This document shows positions 16,700 through 26,000 of a DNA stretch of 64,000 nt, piece by piece. The DNA lies in the NCBI GenBank assembly GCA_036506155.1, contig DASXSF010000059.1:34933-98932 (forward strand). The letters run 5' to 3'. Position 1 is the first letter of the stretch. Every line of letters starts with the position of its first letter. Under the pieces are notes generated by a model that did no database searches, was not told the origin of the DNA, and saw only the letters and a program-made list of their open reading frames with translations. The translations under genes were made by a program, and so were the position numbers. The DNA comes from DASXRA01 sp036506155. GTDB lineage: Bacteria; Actinomycetota; Actinomycetes; Mycobacteriales; Jatrophihabitantaceae.

Positions 16700-17610
16700 T
16701 CAAGCGGTGTGAGCCGCGTGCGTGGCCCGGCACGCAGCACGTTCGAGGGCAGTTCCTTGCCCACGTACCGCTGAGCGAGCGCAGCCACGTCCAGCAGCAT
16801 GTCGATGTCGACGCCTGTGGCGATGCCCATGTCCTCCAGCATCGCCACTACCTCCTCCGTCGCTATGTTGCCGGTGGCGCCGGGCGCGTATGGGCACCCG
16901 CCCAGGCCGCCCACGGATGCGTCGTAGTGGGTGACGCCGAGTTGCAGGGCCGCGTAGAGGTTCGCGAGGCCGGTGCCCCGCGTGTTGTGGAAGTGCAGGG
17001 CCAGCGCTACGTCGCGCATCGTCTCGCGGGTACGCGTCACTAGGTCGATCACGCGGGTGGGCGTCGCCATGCCCGTCGTGTCGCCGTACGTCAGCGTATC
17101 CGCGCCGGCGTCTGCCGCGCGCCGCGCGACGTCGACGACACGCGACACAGGGACGTCCCCCTCGTACGGGCAGCCCCACGCGGTCGAGACAATCACCTCG
17201 AGGTTGCCGCCTGCGTCGTGGACCTGCTTGATGATCTCGGCGATGTCCGCCAGGGATTCATCTGTCGAGCGCTTGACGTTCCTGCGATTGTGCGTGTCGG
17301 AGGCTGACACGACGACCTCGATGTCCGTGAATCCCGCGTCGATGGCCCGGGACGCGCCGCGCGAGTTCGGCACCAGCGCCGAATAGGTCACCGCGGGGTT
17401 GCGCTCGACCCGCGCCCACACGTCGTCCGCGTCGGCCATCTGCGGAATGGCGCGCGGGTGTACGAACGACACCGCCTCGATGCGCGAGACCCCGGTACGC
17501 GACAGCTGATTGATCAGTGCGACCTTGGCGGCGGTGGGGACGGGATCCTCATTCTGCAAGCCGTCGCGCGGGCCGACCTCGCGCAGGCTCACTGCGGTCG
17601 GAAGCGTCAT
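16678..17610 (-). CDS. mvaB: Hydroxymethylglutaryl-CoA lyase
   Basis: 310 residues, the normal length. The enzyme cleaves HMG-CoA to acetyl-CoA and acetoacetate, the last step of leucine breakdown. Seen are SLREVGPRDGLQNEDPV with the catalytic Arg and metal Asp, LTYGDTTGMATP, LHFHNTRGTGLANLYAAL with the metal-binding His pair, and GGLGGCPYAPGATGN with the active-site Cys. It stands alone here. The acyl-CoA dehydrogenase/carboxylase locus at 34-39 kb could feed the same pathway but is 17 kb away. Confidence 0.95.
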   Translation of the reverse strand: MTLPTAVSLREVGPRDGLQNEDPVPTAAKVALINQLSRTGVSRIEAVSFVHPRAIPQMADADDVWARVERNPAVTYSALVPNSRGASRAIDAGFTDIEVVVSASDTHNRRNVKRSTDESLADIAEIIKQVHDAGGNLEVIVSTAWGCPYEGDVPVSRVVDVARRAADAGADTLTYGDTTGMATPTRVIDLVTRTRETMRDVALALHFHNTRGTGLANLYAALQLGVTHYDASVGGLGGCPYAPGATGNIATEEVVAMLEDMGIATGVDIDMLLDVAALAQRYVGKELPSNVLRAGPRTRLTPLDYAASAG

Positions 17611-17645
17611 ACAGCTACGGTACGACGCGGGCGAGGAGCGCCCGC

Positions 17646-17705
17646 GCCATGAGCGACCCAGCCCGCCGCGACGCGAGCCGCGGAAGGCGCCGAGCGGAGC
17701 CGGGA
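17646..17705 (+). repeat. Possible degenerate copy of the dispersed repeat
   Basis: The stretch AGCCCGCCGCGACGCGAGCC, then GCGGAAGGCG and GAGCGGAGCC, follows the body of the copy at 53884 with scattered changes. The head is poor (ATGAGCGACCC). It fills the gap between the HMG-CoA lyase start and the PH-domain gene. Called by eye and uncertain. Confidence 0.4.
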
Positions 17706-17713
17706 TGTATCGG

Positions 17714-18286
17714 TTACGGCTGCGGCGGCTGCCCCGGCGGCGGATACGGCGGCTGCCCGTAGAGCGGGTGATGTTCGTAGGCCTCGCGGGCCCGCCGGTC
17801 GGCGTCCTCCTCGATGAGCCGGTTCAGCAGCTGCTGCTGGCGTTCGGAGTTGGGCACGTCCACGAGCGTCTCCTGGCCGTGCTCACCGGCCGACTCGATG
17901 GTGAGCGTCCCGGCGCGGACGATACGGTCGAACAGCGACTGGCTGAACGCCACGTCATTGATGCGCTGCAACGCGATGTCCCGGCCGGTGTGCCTGAGGA
18001 TGCCCCGCCGGATGAGCACCCGGTGCGTAGTGAAGATGTAGTGCGACGTGCGCCAGCGGATCAGCCCGGCAACGGTGAGCCAGCACACCAGGATCAGCCC
18101 GACGACGAGTATCGCGATCAGCAGCGGCGTGTGCGCGCCACCCGACGGCAGGAACGCGATGGCAGCGCCGGCCGCGGCGCAGACCACGACGAACCAGAAC
18201 ACCGGGGCCACGAGCGTGATCCAGTGCGGGTGCAGGTGCGCGACGACTCGCTCGTCCTCGGCAAGGATCTTCTCCGGGTAAGCCAT
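17714..18286 (-). CDS. Membrane PH-domain (bPH2) protein
   Basis: 190 residues with a GGGAGGGG site before the ATG. Two membrane helices lie at about 25-45 and 55-75 (APVFWFVVVCAAAGAAIAFL and LLIAILVVGLILVCWLTVAG). They are followed by a bacterial PH domain: YIFTTHRVLIRRGILRHTGR, DIALQRINDVAFSQSLFDRI and AGTLTIESAGEHGQETLVDV. The tail is a Pro/Gln-rich stretch. It lies directly beside birA, as its homologue does in mycobacteria (Rv3278c/birA). The biochemical role is unknown. Confidence 0.9.
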   Translation of the reverse strand: MAYPEKILAEDERVVAHLHPHWITLVAPVFWFVVVCAAAGAAIAFLPSGGAHTPLLIAILVVGLILVCWLTVAGLIRWRTSHYIFTTHRVLIRRGILRHTGRDIALQRINDVAFSQSLFDRIVRAGTLTIESAGEHGQETLVDVPNSERQQQLLNRLIEEDADRRAREAYEHHPLYGQPPYPPPGQPPQP

Positions 18287-18328
18287 GGCGCCCCTCCCTT
18301 CGTCTTGTCCGAAACCCTAGCGTGCCCG

Positions 18329-18477
18329 GCGATGAGCGCTTACGCGAAAAGCCCCGCCGCCGCCACGCGGCCCGCGCCGGAGGCGCGGAGCGGAGCCGCG
18401 GGTCCACCCGAGCGGAGCGAGTGGTGGGGACGCGAATCCGCGTAGGGCGGGATTGGATCAGCGGGAGCGCTCATCGC
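18329..18477 (+). repeat. Dispersed GC-rich repeat, full copy with inverted ends
   Basis: 149 bp. It starts GCGATGAGCGCTTACGCGAA and ends GGGAGCGCTCATCGC, so the terminal 11-12 bases are inverted copies. The body contains nested GC-rich dyads (CCACCCGAGCGGAGCGAGTGG). It lies between the PH-domain gene and birA. Its right end supplies the last two codons and the TGA of birA (GAG CGA TGA). Confidence 0.85.
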
Positions 18478-19265
18478 TCGTGGGCTCCGGCGCGGATGTG
18501 CTCGACGTCGCCGGCCGCTACGACGTGCTCGCGGCCCTCGGCGGTGACTCGCAGCCGACCCTCGGCGTCGATACTGGTGGCAAGGCCGCGCAACGTTGCC
18601 CCGCCGGCGGTGGTGACTGTCACGTTCTGTCCCAGTGTGGCGCAGCGCTCGTGGTAGTCGGCGGCGAGCCCGCACGCCTCTGCGTTCCCTCGGGCGTCAC
18701 GCCAACGCAGGTACTGGTACCCGAGCTCGGTCAGGATCGTCGCGAGTAGCGTGGTGCGCTCGACCTCGCCGCCTTCGGTAGCCAGCGACGCGGCCGTGGG
18801 CACCGGCAGCTCGTCCGCGGTGGTCGAGACGTTCAGCCCGATGCCGATCACAGCGGCCTCGCCGGCGACCTGCACCAGGATGCCTGCCCCCTTGCGCTGC
18901 TCGGCGCCCAGCAGCACGTCGTTCGGCCACTTGAGCATCGCCGGGAGGCCGGCCGCGCCGACGGCGTCGCATACCGCCACCCCGCTGAGCAGCGGCAGCC
19001 ATCCCCAGGTGGTCCGCGGCGTTCCGGGACGCACCAGTACCGAAAAGGTCAGCCCGGACCGGGGCGGAGACGTCCATGCTCGGTCGAGCCGGCCCCGACC
19101 CGCGGTCTGGTATTCGGCCACGAGCACCGTCCCCTCCGGCGTGCTCGCTGCCACACCGAGCAGATCGGCGTTGGTCGACGCTGTTTCGTCGACCACGCTC
19201 AGACGCACCCACGGCGACTCGAGGCCCGCCGAAAGCGCAGGAACGTCCAGTGGGGCGCGGCTCAC
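18471..19265 (-). CDS. birA: Biotin--[acetyl-CoA-carboxylase] ligase
   Basis: 264 residues from a GTG. It attaches biotin to the carrier domain of acyl-CoA carboxylases, such as the alpha subunit encoded at 37326. The catalytic domain shows ETASTNADLL, the biotin/ATP loop AGRGRLDRAWTSPPRSGLTF, LKWPNDVLL and GIGLNVS. The C-terminal small domain ends LRVTAEGREHVVAAGDVEHI. There is no N-terminal DNA-binding domain, so it is the monofunctional type. The stop codon lies in a dispersed repeat. It is divergent from accD5, the usual actinobacterial arrangement. Confidence 0.95.
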   Translation of the reverse strand: MSRAPLDVPALSAGLESPWVRLSVVDETASTNADLLGVAASTPEGTVLVAEYQTAGRGRLDRAWTSPPRSGLTFSVLVRPGTPRTTWGWLPLLSGVAVCDAVGAAGLPAMLKWPNDVLLGAEQRKGAGILVQVAGEAAVIGIGLNVSTTADELPVPTAASLATEGGEVERTTLLATILTELGYQYLRWRDARGNAEACGLAADYHERCATLGQNVTVTTAGGATLRGLATSIDAEGRLRVTAEGREHVVAAGDVEHIRAGAHER

Positions 19266-19322
19266 GAACTCCAGCCTAGGGTCGAACGAGCCGATACGGC
19301 CCGCGCACTATCGTTGGCTGAC

Positions 19323-20909
19323 ATGGCAGCTCCGCCGCTCCCGCAGGCTCCCGACCCGCACACCACCGCGGGCAAGCTCGCCGATCTCGAGCACCGATAC
19401 GACGAGGCCGTCCATGCCGGCTCCGCGCGGGCGGTCGAGAAGCAGCACAGCCGTGGCAAGAGGACGGCTCGGGAGCGGATCGCGGCGCTGCTCGACGAGG
19501 GATCGTTCATCGAACTCGACGAATTCGCCCGGCACCGTTCGACGACGTTCGGCATGGACCGTAACCGTCCCTTCGGCGACGGCGTAGTGACCGGCTACGG
19601 CACCGTCGACGGCCGCCCGGTGTGTGTGTTCAGCCAGGACGTCACGGTGTTCGGGGGCAGCCTCGGCGAAGTCTACGGCGAGAAGATCGTCAAGGTCCTC
19701 GACTTCGCACTGCGCAACGGCTGCCCGGTCATCGGCATCAACGAGGGCGGCGGCGCCCGCATCCAGGAGGGTGTCGTCAGCCTCGGCCTGTACGGCGAGA
19801 TCTTCTACCGGAATGTGCAGGCGTCCGGCGTCGTCCCGCAGATCTCACTGATCATGGGCGCCGCCGCGGGCGGTCACGTCTACTCACCGGCGCTCACCGA
19901 CTTCGTGGTGATGGTCGACCAGACCTCGCAAATGTTCATCACCGGACCGGACGTCGTGAAGACGGTGACCGGCGAGGACGTCACCTTGGAGGAACTGGGC
20001 GGCGCCCGCACGCACAACACGACGAGTGGCAACGCCCATTACCTCGCCTCCGACGAGGACGACGCGATCAACTATGTCAAGGCGCTGCTGTCCTACCTGC
20101 CGAGCAACAACCTGGACCCGCTGCCGGCGTACGACGCTCCCGCGGACCTCGATGTCGACGACTCGTTCCTCGATCGGATCATCCCGGACTCGGCCAACCA
20201 GCCGTACGACATGCACCAGATAATCGAGCACCTGCTCGACGACCAGGAATTCCTCGAGGTCCACGCCCTGTTCGCCCCGAACGTCGTGGTGGGATTCGGC
20301 CGCATGGACGGACATCCCGTCGGCGTCGTGGGTAATCAGCCCATGCATTATGCAGGCTGCCTGGATATCGACGCGTCCGAGAAGGCGGCGCGGTTCGTTC
20401 GCACATGCGACGCGTTCAACATCCCGATCATCACGTTCGTCGATGTGCCCGGGTTCCTGCCTGGCGTCGACCAGGAGCACCGGGGCATCATTCGGCACGG
20501 CGCCAAACTGATCTACGCCTACGCCGAGGCGACCGTTGCGAAGATCACAATCGTGACGCGCAAGGCCTTTGGCGGCGCGTACGACGTGATGGGGTCCAAG
20601 CACCTGGGCGCGGACATCAACGTCGCGTGGCCCACGGCGCAGATCGCCGTCATGGGTGCGCAGGGCGCTGCGAACATCTTGTACCGGCGCGAGCTCGCGG
20701 CTGCGCCTGACCCGGACGCCATGCGTGCCCGCCTCGTGACCGACTACGAGGACACACTCGTCAATCCGTACATTGCCGCCGAGCGCGGCTACGTCGACTC
20801 TGTGATTCCGCCGTCGAAGACGCGCTCCTACGTGATCCGCTCGTTGCGCATGCTGCGCAACAAGCGCCAGGCGCCGCCGCCCAAGAAGCACGGCAACATC
20901 CCGCTATGA
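19323..20909 (+). CDS. accD5: Acyl-CoA carboxylase carboxyltransferase (beta) subunit, AccD5/PccB type
   Basis: 528 residues. The ATG at 19323 was preferred to a TTG three codons earlier. It transfers CO2 from carboxybiotin to propionyl- or acetyl-CoA. Signature parts are KRTARERIAALLDEGSFIEL, the first oxyanion site INEGGGARIQEGVVSLGLYG, GAAAGGHVYSPALTDF and the second site VTRKAFGGAYDVMGSKHLGA. The C-terminus ends in the basic KKHGNIPL. The birA/accD5/accE order strongly supports AccD5. The next ATG overlaps its stop, so the epsilon subunit is co-translated. Confidence 0.95.
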   Translation: MAAPPLPQAPDPHTTAGKLADLEHRYDEAVHAGSARAVEKQHSRGKRTARERIAALLDEGSFIELDEFARHRSTTFGMDRNRPFGDGVVTGYGTVDGRPVCVFSQDVTVFGGSLGEVYGEKIVKVLDFALRNGCPVIGINEGGGARIQEGVVSLGLYGEIFYRNVQASGVVPQISLIMGAAAGGHVYSPALTDFVVMVDQTSQMFITGPDVVKTVTGEDVTLEELGGARTHNTTSGNAHYLASDEDDAINYVKALLSYLPSNNLDPLPAYDAPADLDVDDSFLDRIIPDSANQPYDMHQIIEHLLDDQEFLEVHALFAPNVVVGFGRMDGHPVGVVGNQPMHYAGCLDIDASEKAARFVRTCDAFNIPIITFVDVPGFLPGVDQEHRGIIRHGAKLIYAYAEATVAKITIVTRKAFGGAYDVMGSKHLGADINVAWPTAQIAVMGAQGAANILYRRELAAAPDPDAMRARLVTDYEDTLVNPYIAAERGYVDSVIPPSKTRSYVIRSLRMLRNKRQAPPPKKHGNIPL

Positions 20910-21133
20910 GCGACGGCTACGAGGCTCGTGCGGAGCTGCGCATCGTCTGCGGGGAGCCCACGCCGGAGGAGCTCGCCGCGCTGACTGCGATCGTGACCGC
21001 TGCCGGCGCGGCGTCGAAACCGGCAGCCGCCGAGGCGCCGCAGCCGGGCCGCTGGAACGACCCTGCGTACGCGCATCGGCGGCTGTGGTTGACGGGCCCC
21101 GGCGCCTGGCGCGCCGGGGCCCGCTGGGGCTGA
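20906..21133 (+). CDS. accE5: Acyl-CoA carboxylase epsilon subunit
   Basis: 75 residues. LRIVCGEPTPEELAALTAIV is the conserved core of the small epsilon subunits that stabilise actinobacterial alpha-beta carboxylase complexes. An Ala/Pro linker follows, then RWNDPAYAHRRLWLTGPGAW. ATGA overlap with accD5. Its last third is encoded by a 12-bp-arm hairpin, so coding and a terminator-like structure coincide. Confidence 0.9.
   Translation: MSDGYEARAELRIVCGEPTPEELAALTAIVTAAGAASKPAAAEAPQPGRWNDPAYAHRRLWLTGPGAWRAGARWG
21094..21122 (+). terminator. Strong hairpin inside the 3' end of accE5
   Basis: The arms GGGCCCCGGCGC and GCGCCGGGGCCC are a perfect 12-bp stem around CTGGC. No T-run follows, as is usual for high-GC actinobacterial terminators. 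The stem ends 11 bp before the accE stop and lies between convergent genes, so it could end transcription from either side. It also codes for TGPGAWRAGA. Confidence 0.6.
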
Positions 21134-21141
21134 CCGAGGGT

Positions 21142-22608
21142 TCAGGCGGCTTCGACGGCCGGCTCCCGCCGGGGGCGTGGGCGTAGCCGCGCGGCCGTCA
21201 CCAGCAGACCCAGCACTGACACGCCGACCACCACGGTCAGCGCCGTTGTCATGTGGGGCAGCAGCCGATGGTCGTGCGTAGGCCGGCTGCCTCCGTTGCC
21301 GACGATCGCGGTGACGATCGCCAGGACGATGGCGCCGCCGATCTGGAGGCTGGTGTTGACCAGCCCGGATGCCAGCCCCTGCTCGTGGTCGGCCACGCCA
21401 GCTGTGGCCTGCGCGTTCACCGCCGGGAAGCACAGCGCGAAGCCGATGCCGAGCAGCAACATCGTCGGCAGCAGGAAGTTCGCGTACGACATCGACGGGT
21501 CGACCCGCAGGAACAGTGCATACGCCGTGACAAATGCCACCAGCCCAAGCATGATCATCACCGGGGTGCGCAGGCGCTCGAACAGCAGGCCGATCCGCGG
21601 TGCGGTGGCCACGACGATAAGGCCGGCGGGCAGGAAGCCGAGGGCCATCTCGATCGGGGACCAGCCGAGGGAGTCCTGCACGTAGAGGGTGACGAGGAAC
21701 TGGAACGCCACGTAGCCGCCGAACATCACCGCCGCGGACGCGTTCGCGTGCAGCAGCGACGCCGAGCGCAGAATGCCCAGCCGCACCAGCGGTTGCGGGT
21801 GCCGCTGCTCGATAAACACGAACACCGCCATCAGCACGATGCTCAATGCCAGCAGCCCGATCGTGCTCAGGCTGCCCCAGCCGCGTTCCGGAGCCTCGAC
21901 AACCGCGTAGACGAGGACAAGCAGCGACGCGGTGCTGGTGAGCGCGCCGGCCAAGTCCAGGTGGGCCCAGTGCACCGGCTTGCGGGGCACCCGCGGGATG
22001 ACCCGGATGCCGACCAGCACAAGCGCGATTGCTACCGGTCCGGGCAGCAGGAACGTCTCCCGCCAGCCGAGTTCGGTGAGCAGGCCGCCGAACACGAGGC
22101 CGAGCGAGAAGCCGCTCGCCCCGCACATCGTGTAGATCGACAGTGCCCGGTTGCGGGCGGGACCTTCCGCGAACGTCGTGGTGATGATCGACAGGCCGGC
22201 CGGCACCGTGAAACCTGCCGAGGCGCCCTTGACGAAGCGCAATGCCACCAGGGCGAAGTCGTTGCTGAGCACCGAGCTAACGACGGACGCCGCACCGAAC
22301 ACCGCGACCGCGGTGAGGAACACCTGCCGCCGGCCCAACAGATCCGACGCCCGGCCCCCCAGCAGCAGGAAGCCGCCGTAGCCTAGTACGTACCCGCTGA
22401 CGATCCATTGAAGTGAGCTCGGCGACATGCCGAGGTCCGAGCCGATAGATGGCAGGGCCACGCCGACCATGGAGATGTCGAGGCCGTCCAGGAACAGCGC
22501 CCCGCAGAGGACCACGAGCAGCAGCCAGGTGGTGGCGGTCCATGTCAGCTCGCGGACCACGGACGGCGTGGTTCGATTGGTAGATGGTGTCTCAAGATCG
22601 AGTGCCAT
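21142..22608 (-). CDS. MFS drug-efflux transporter, DHA2/EmrB-like
   Basis: 488 residues from the ATG at 22608. An open extension upstream would run through the operator and was rejected. Fourteen membrane helices are expected. Helix 1 is TWLLLVVLCGALFLDGLDIS. The motif-A-like loop is GGRASDLLGRRQVFL, and the motif-C-like stretch is GASGFSLGLVFGGLL. Proton-driven export of hydrophobic compounds is the family role. It is divergent from a MarR gene, with repeated GCATGTGC sites between them, so it is very probably repressed by that regulator. Confidence 0.92.
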   Translation of the reverse strand: MALDLETPSTNRTTPSVVRELTWTATTWLLLVVLCGALFLDGLDISMVGVALPSIGSDLGMSPSSLQWIVSGYVLGYGGFLLLGGRASDLLGRRQVFLTAVAVFGAASVVSSVLSNDFALVALRFVKGASAGFTVPAGLSIITTTFAEGPARNRALSIYTMCGASGFSLGLVFGGLLTELGWRETFLLPGPVAIALVLVGIRVIPRVPRKPVHWAHLDLAGALTSTASLLVLVYAVVEAPERGWGSLSTIGLLALSIVLMAVFVFIEQRHPQPLVRLGILRSASLLHANASAAVMFGGYVAFQFLVTLYVQDSLGWSPIEMALGFLPAGLIVVATAPRIGLLFERLRTPVMIMLGLVAFVTAYALFLRVDPSMSYANFLLPTMLLLGIGFALCFPAVNAQATAGVADHEQGLASGLVNTSLQIGGAIVLAIVTAIVGNGGSRPTHDHRLLPHMTTALTVVVGVSVLGLLVTAARLRPRPRREPAVEAA

Positions 22609-22619
22609 GGTCGACAGTC

Positions 22620-22682
22620 TATGCATGTGCATAGGATGTCTGCACATTAATTTCTCGTGCATTTTATGTTTCAGCATGTGCT
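22620..22682. promoter_or_regulatory. Candidate MarR operators between MFS and MarR genes
   Basis: TATGCATGTGCATA at 22620-22633 is a perfect dyad with 6-bp arms. A second site, AGCATGTGCT at 22673-22682, shares the GCATGTGC core. TGCAC and GTGCA arms lie between them. The gap is AT-rich against its surroundings, as expected for two promoters. Two matched sites, one near each gene, suit a regulator that represses both. Confidence 0.7.
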
Positions 22683-22693
22683 ACGATGCGGTC

Positions 22694-23077
22694 ATGTCGC
22701 GGGTGAGCGATGACCAGCTGGCCGCGGTGTGGCACGACCTGATGGGTCGCTACCACCGGGCGATCTGCACGTTGGACCGCGAGCTACTCGCGAATCATCG
22801 GATCTCGGCAAGCGACTTCGAGGTGCTCCAACAGCTGTACGAGGCCGCCCCGTCCCGATCGATGCGCCTTTCGGAGCTGGGCGATCGAGTGCACCTGACG
22901 CAAAGTGCACTGTCCCGGCTCATCGCCCGTCTCGAGCGCGACGGCCTGGTCGAGCGATGCATGTGTCCCGACGACCGCCGCTCCGTCATCGCCGCGATCA
23001 CCAAGGACGGGGTCAGCCGGTACCGCGAGGCCAAGCCGACCCAGCGCGCCATCCTCCGCGACCAGGCTGTCGTTTAA
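22694..23077 (+). CDS. MarR family transcriptional regulator
   Basis: 127 residues. The winged helix shows LSELGDRVHLTQSALSRLIA and the wing RLERDGLVERCMCPDDRRSV. The last helix stops at RAILRDQAVV, about 15-20 residues short of the usual length, where the gene runs into the convergent beta-galactosidase (four-base overlap). Dimerisation may be weakened or this may be a short variant. It is probably the local repressor of the divergent MFS pump. Confidence 0.88.
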   Translation: MSRVSDDQLAAVWHDLMGRYHRAICTLDRELLANHRISASDFEVLQQLYEAAPSRSMRLSELGDRVHLTQSALSRLIARLERDGLVERCMCPDDRRSVIAAITKDGVSRYREAKPTQRAILRDQAVV

Positions 23078-26000
23078 CCGCCAGAACAACTCACCCTTGC
23101 GTCTGCCCAGTCGCCGTGATCGTTCCCGTTCCCGTTGCCGCCGTCGCCGACGATCAGGTCGAGCAACTGCGTCCCGGTGATGTCGACGTCCAGGTTCACC
23201 GACGCAGACGAGCCGGTCAGCACCGGAGTGGTGACGAGCGTGCGGCCGTCCGAGACGACGCTGAACGTGACCGACCCCGCCGAGCCCTGCTCGTCGTCCA
23301 CGCCGACCACCGCGGTGAACCGGGTGCAGTTGCCGCCGAGATAGAGTGCCACGTCGCTGATCGAGTTCGTGCCGAGGCCCTTTGCGTAGACGACCCCGTT
23401 GAGCGTGATGGGATGGCCGTCCCCGGCCGCCTGCTCACCGTTGCTGGTGTCGCGCTCGACCGGACCCCAGCCGTTCGTCGCTGAGAAGAACGGCAGGTCA
23501 CTGACGTAGCTGTCGCTGGTCGGCGGCGCGGGTAGCGCGTGCACGACCCGGGTGTCGCTGAGGCTCAGCGACTCGCTGCGTTGCTGGTAGCCGGCCGTCA
23601 CGGTCAGCAGTGACGCGTTCGGCAGACCACCCGACGGCGCGGTCACGCGCCATGTCGCGGTCGCCGAACCTCCGCCCTTCAGCACGTCGACGGTGGTGGG
23701 CGACGTGGGTGTCGCCGACCATCTCGATGGGACCTGCAGGCCGAAGTTGATGGACGACGCGGGCGGTGCGCCTGCCGGAACGGAGAAGGTCGCAGTCACG
23801 TCAGACGTCTGCCCCGGAGTGGCCGTGTCCGGCGCATCCAGGCTGACCGAGGCGTCGTGCGCCGGCGGCGTCGCATACGTCGCGTGGTCGTAGCGCGGAC
23901 TGTCCACTGTGGACACCTGGACCGGCGAGGCGAAGGAGCCGAACGACTCGAGCGATACTGCGCCGAGCCCACCCGTCGAGGCGTCCGTGTTCCACACCGC
24001 GATCGCGATCGTGTTGGTGCCGTTCGGGTCGAGGATGCCGTTCGGGATAGGGAAATCGTGCTGCGGGCCGGTGTCGTTGATATATCTGCCGAGCTGCCAG
24101 CCGTTGACGAAGATCAGTGCACGGTAGTGCCGGCTCGGGTCGTCGGTGATCTTCAGGCCGACCGAGGTGTCCTGCCCCTTCGGCAGGTCGAGGGCCACCG
24201 TGGTGCGGTACCAGGACACACCCGGCGTGGTGTCCGAGGTGGGCAGGGAGGCCGAGGCCCACGAGTCGTCCGGGAACCCCGGCAGCGACCAGCCGGCTCG
24301 CTCACCGTACAGCCCACCTGTATTCATGGGTCCGCGTACCGGGTCGATCAGGTTCTCGCCGCCACGCGAGCCCTGGATGCGCCAGCTGATCGACGTGAGC
24401 GGTGAGCCGGCTAGGGTCGCGCCGGTCAGCCCGCGTGCTTCCTTGTTCGAGTCGGCGGCGTTGTAGTCCTCGTTGTGGCCCATGTTCTCGATCAGCACGG
24501 ACACCTCATTGTCCGCGCCGACATGCAGCACGCCTGGTGGGAACGCGAGCGTGTGCGGGCTGCTGCCGGTCGTACCGACGAACGTGCCGTTCACCCAGAC
24601 CGAATACGCGCCGGCGCGACCGGTGATCGCCGACACCGCAAGGCCGGTGGCCGCAGACGTGCCGCGGAAGTGCCCTCGGTACCAGACGTCGCCATGGTGG
24701 AAGCCGTAGTCGTCGGCGAACAGCACCGGTAGTGTGCCCGGCGGCGTCGTGCTGTTCGAGCTCATCTTGTCGGCCACCTGCCAGGACGAGTCGTCGAACG
24801 ACGGCTGCGCCTCGGGCGTCTCCTCCTGGTGCTTCCAGTTCGTGAGCACCGGCAGGGTCACCGGCTGTGCGCCGGGCAGACTCCCGAGTTGCGAGCCGCT
24901 GATCGTCGCTGTCGGGTGCAGCGTCTTGCCGTTCCAGGTGATCGAGGCGGCCGGTGTGGCCCAAACCTCGACCGGCCCGGCGCCGGCGGTGTCGCCGGTC
25001 AATGCCAGCACACCGGTGTCGGAGGACGCCGAGCGCAGCAGGTGCGAGCCGTAGACGAGCACCGGCCCGGTGGCCGTCGACGCCTGCCAGAACTTGGCAG
25101 CCTCCTGATCCGTGCCGATGAGTAGCAGCAACGGCCGTACCCCGCCGGTGATCAGCACGCGCGCAAGGCCGGTGTGCGTGTAGTCCAGCCGAACGTCGCC
25201 CGTCGTCGCGTCGTACGTCGACGACACATTGCCGGACAGCACGGTGACCGTGGGCGCACTCGGGTAGTTCAGGACGGTCTCGCCGTCTTGCCCGTCGCGG
25301 CCGTAAAGCACGCCGACGTCGGTGCCGCTGATCGTCTGGTTGGTAAGGATCTCTGACGTCGAGTACTGCAACTGCGACGCACCGAGCTGGTAGTTCGCGA
25401 CAATGATCTTCGAGTCACGTCCGGCGAACGTCAGCGTGCCCTGCTGCGGAACGCTCGGGTAAACGCGCGCCCCGGTCGGCGGCACGTCGATCGCGTCCAC
25501 GGGGACGAAGAATCCCGACGACGACGGGTTCCTCTGCCCGGTCACAACGATCTTCAGCGTGTGCGGGCCGTCGGCCAGTCCGGACGCGGACCACTGCACC
25601 TGCTGGTTGACGGTGCTCGGCCCGTAGGTGTCGACGGTGGCCACCTTCGTGCCATCGAGGTACACGTCAGCGAGGCCGTGGTTGGCGGCCTTCGACGCGA
25701 TCCACCGGATGCCGGTTCCGGTGAACGGCACGGACAGGCTGTCACCCGTCGTGTTCGAGAACGACTCGGTCTGGTGATATTCGCCCGCGGTGTAGCTCTG
25801 CTCGGCGCCGACGTGTGACCACGCGCCGCTGTACTGCAACGCGGGATCCGCATCGTCGTAGGTGTAGGTCGTACGAGCGCCGAGATCGATGGAGATGTGC
25901 GTCGAGTCCGTCGATGTCGACGTGGAGTTGGTATGCCGCAGCACGTGGAACTGCGTGTCCGTATCAGGATTCTCGCGCGCTGTGTCGATGATCGCGGAGT

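Noticed and set aside
20828..22126. 432-residue minus-strand frame within the MFS gene
   Set aside because: Shadow frame, Arg/Gly/Ala-rich; the MFS protein in the other frame has clear membrane helices.
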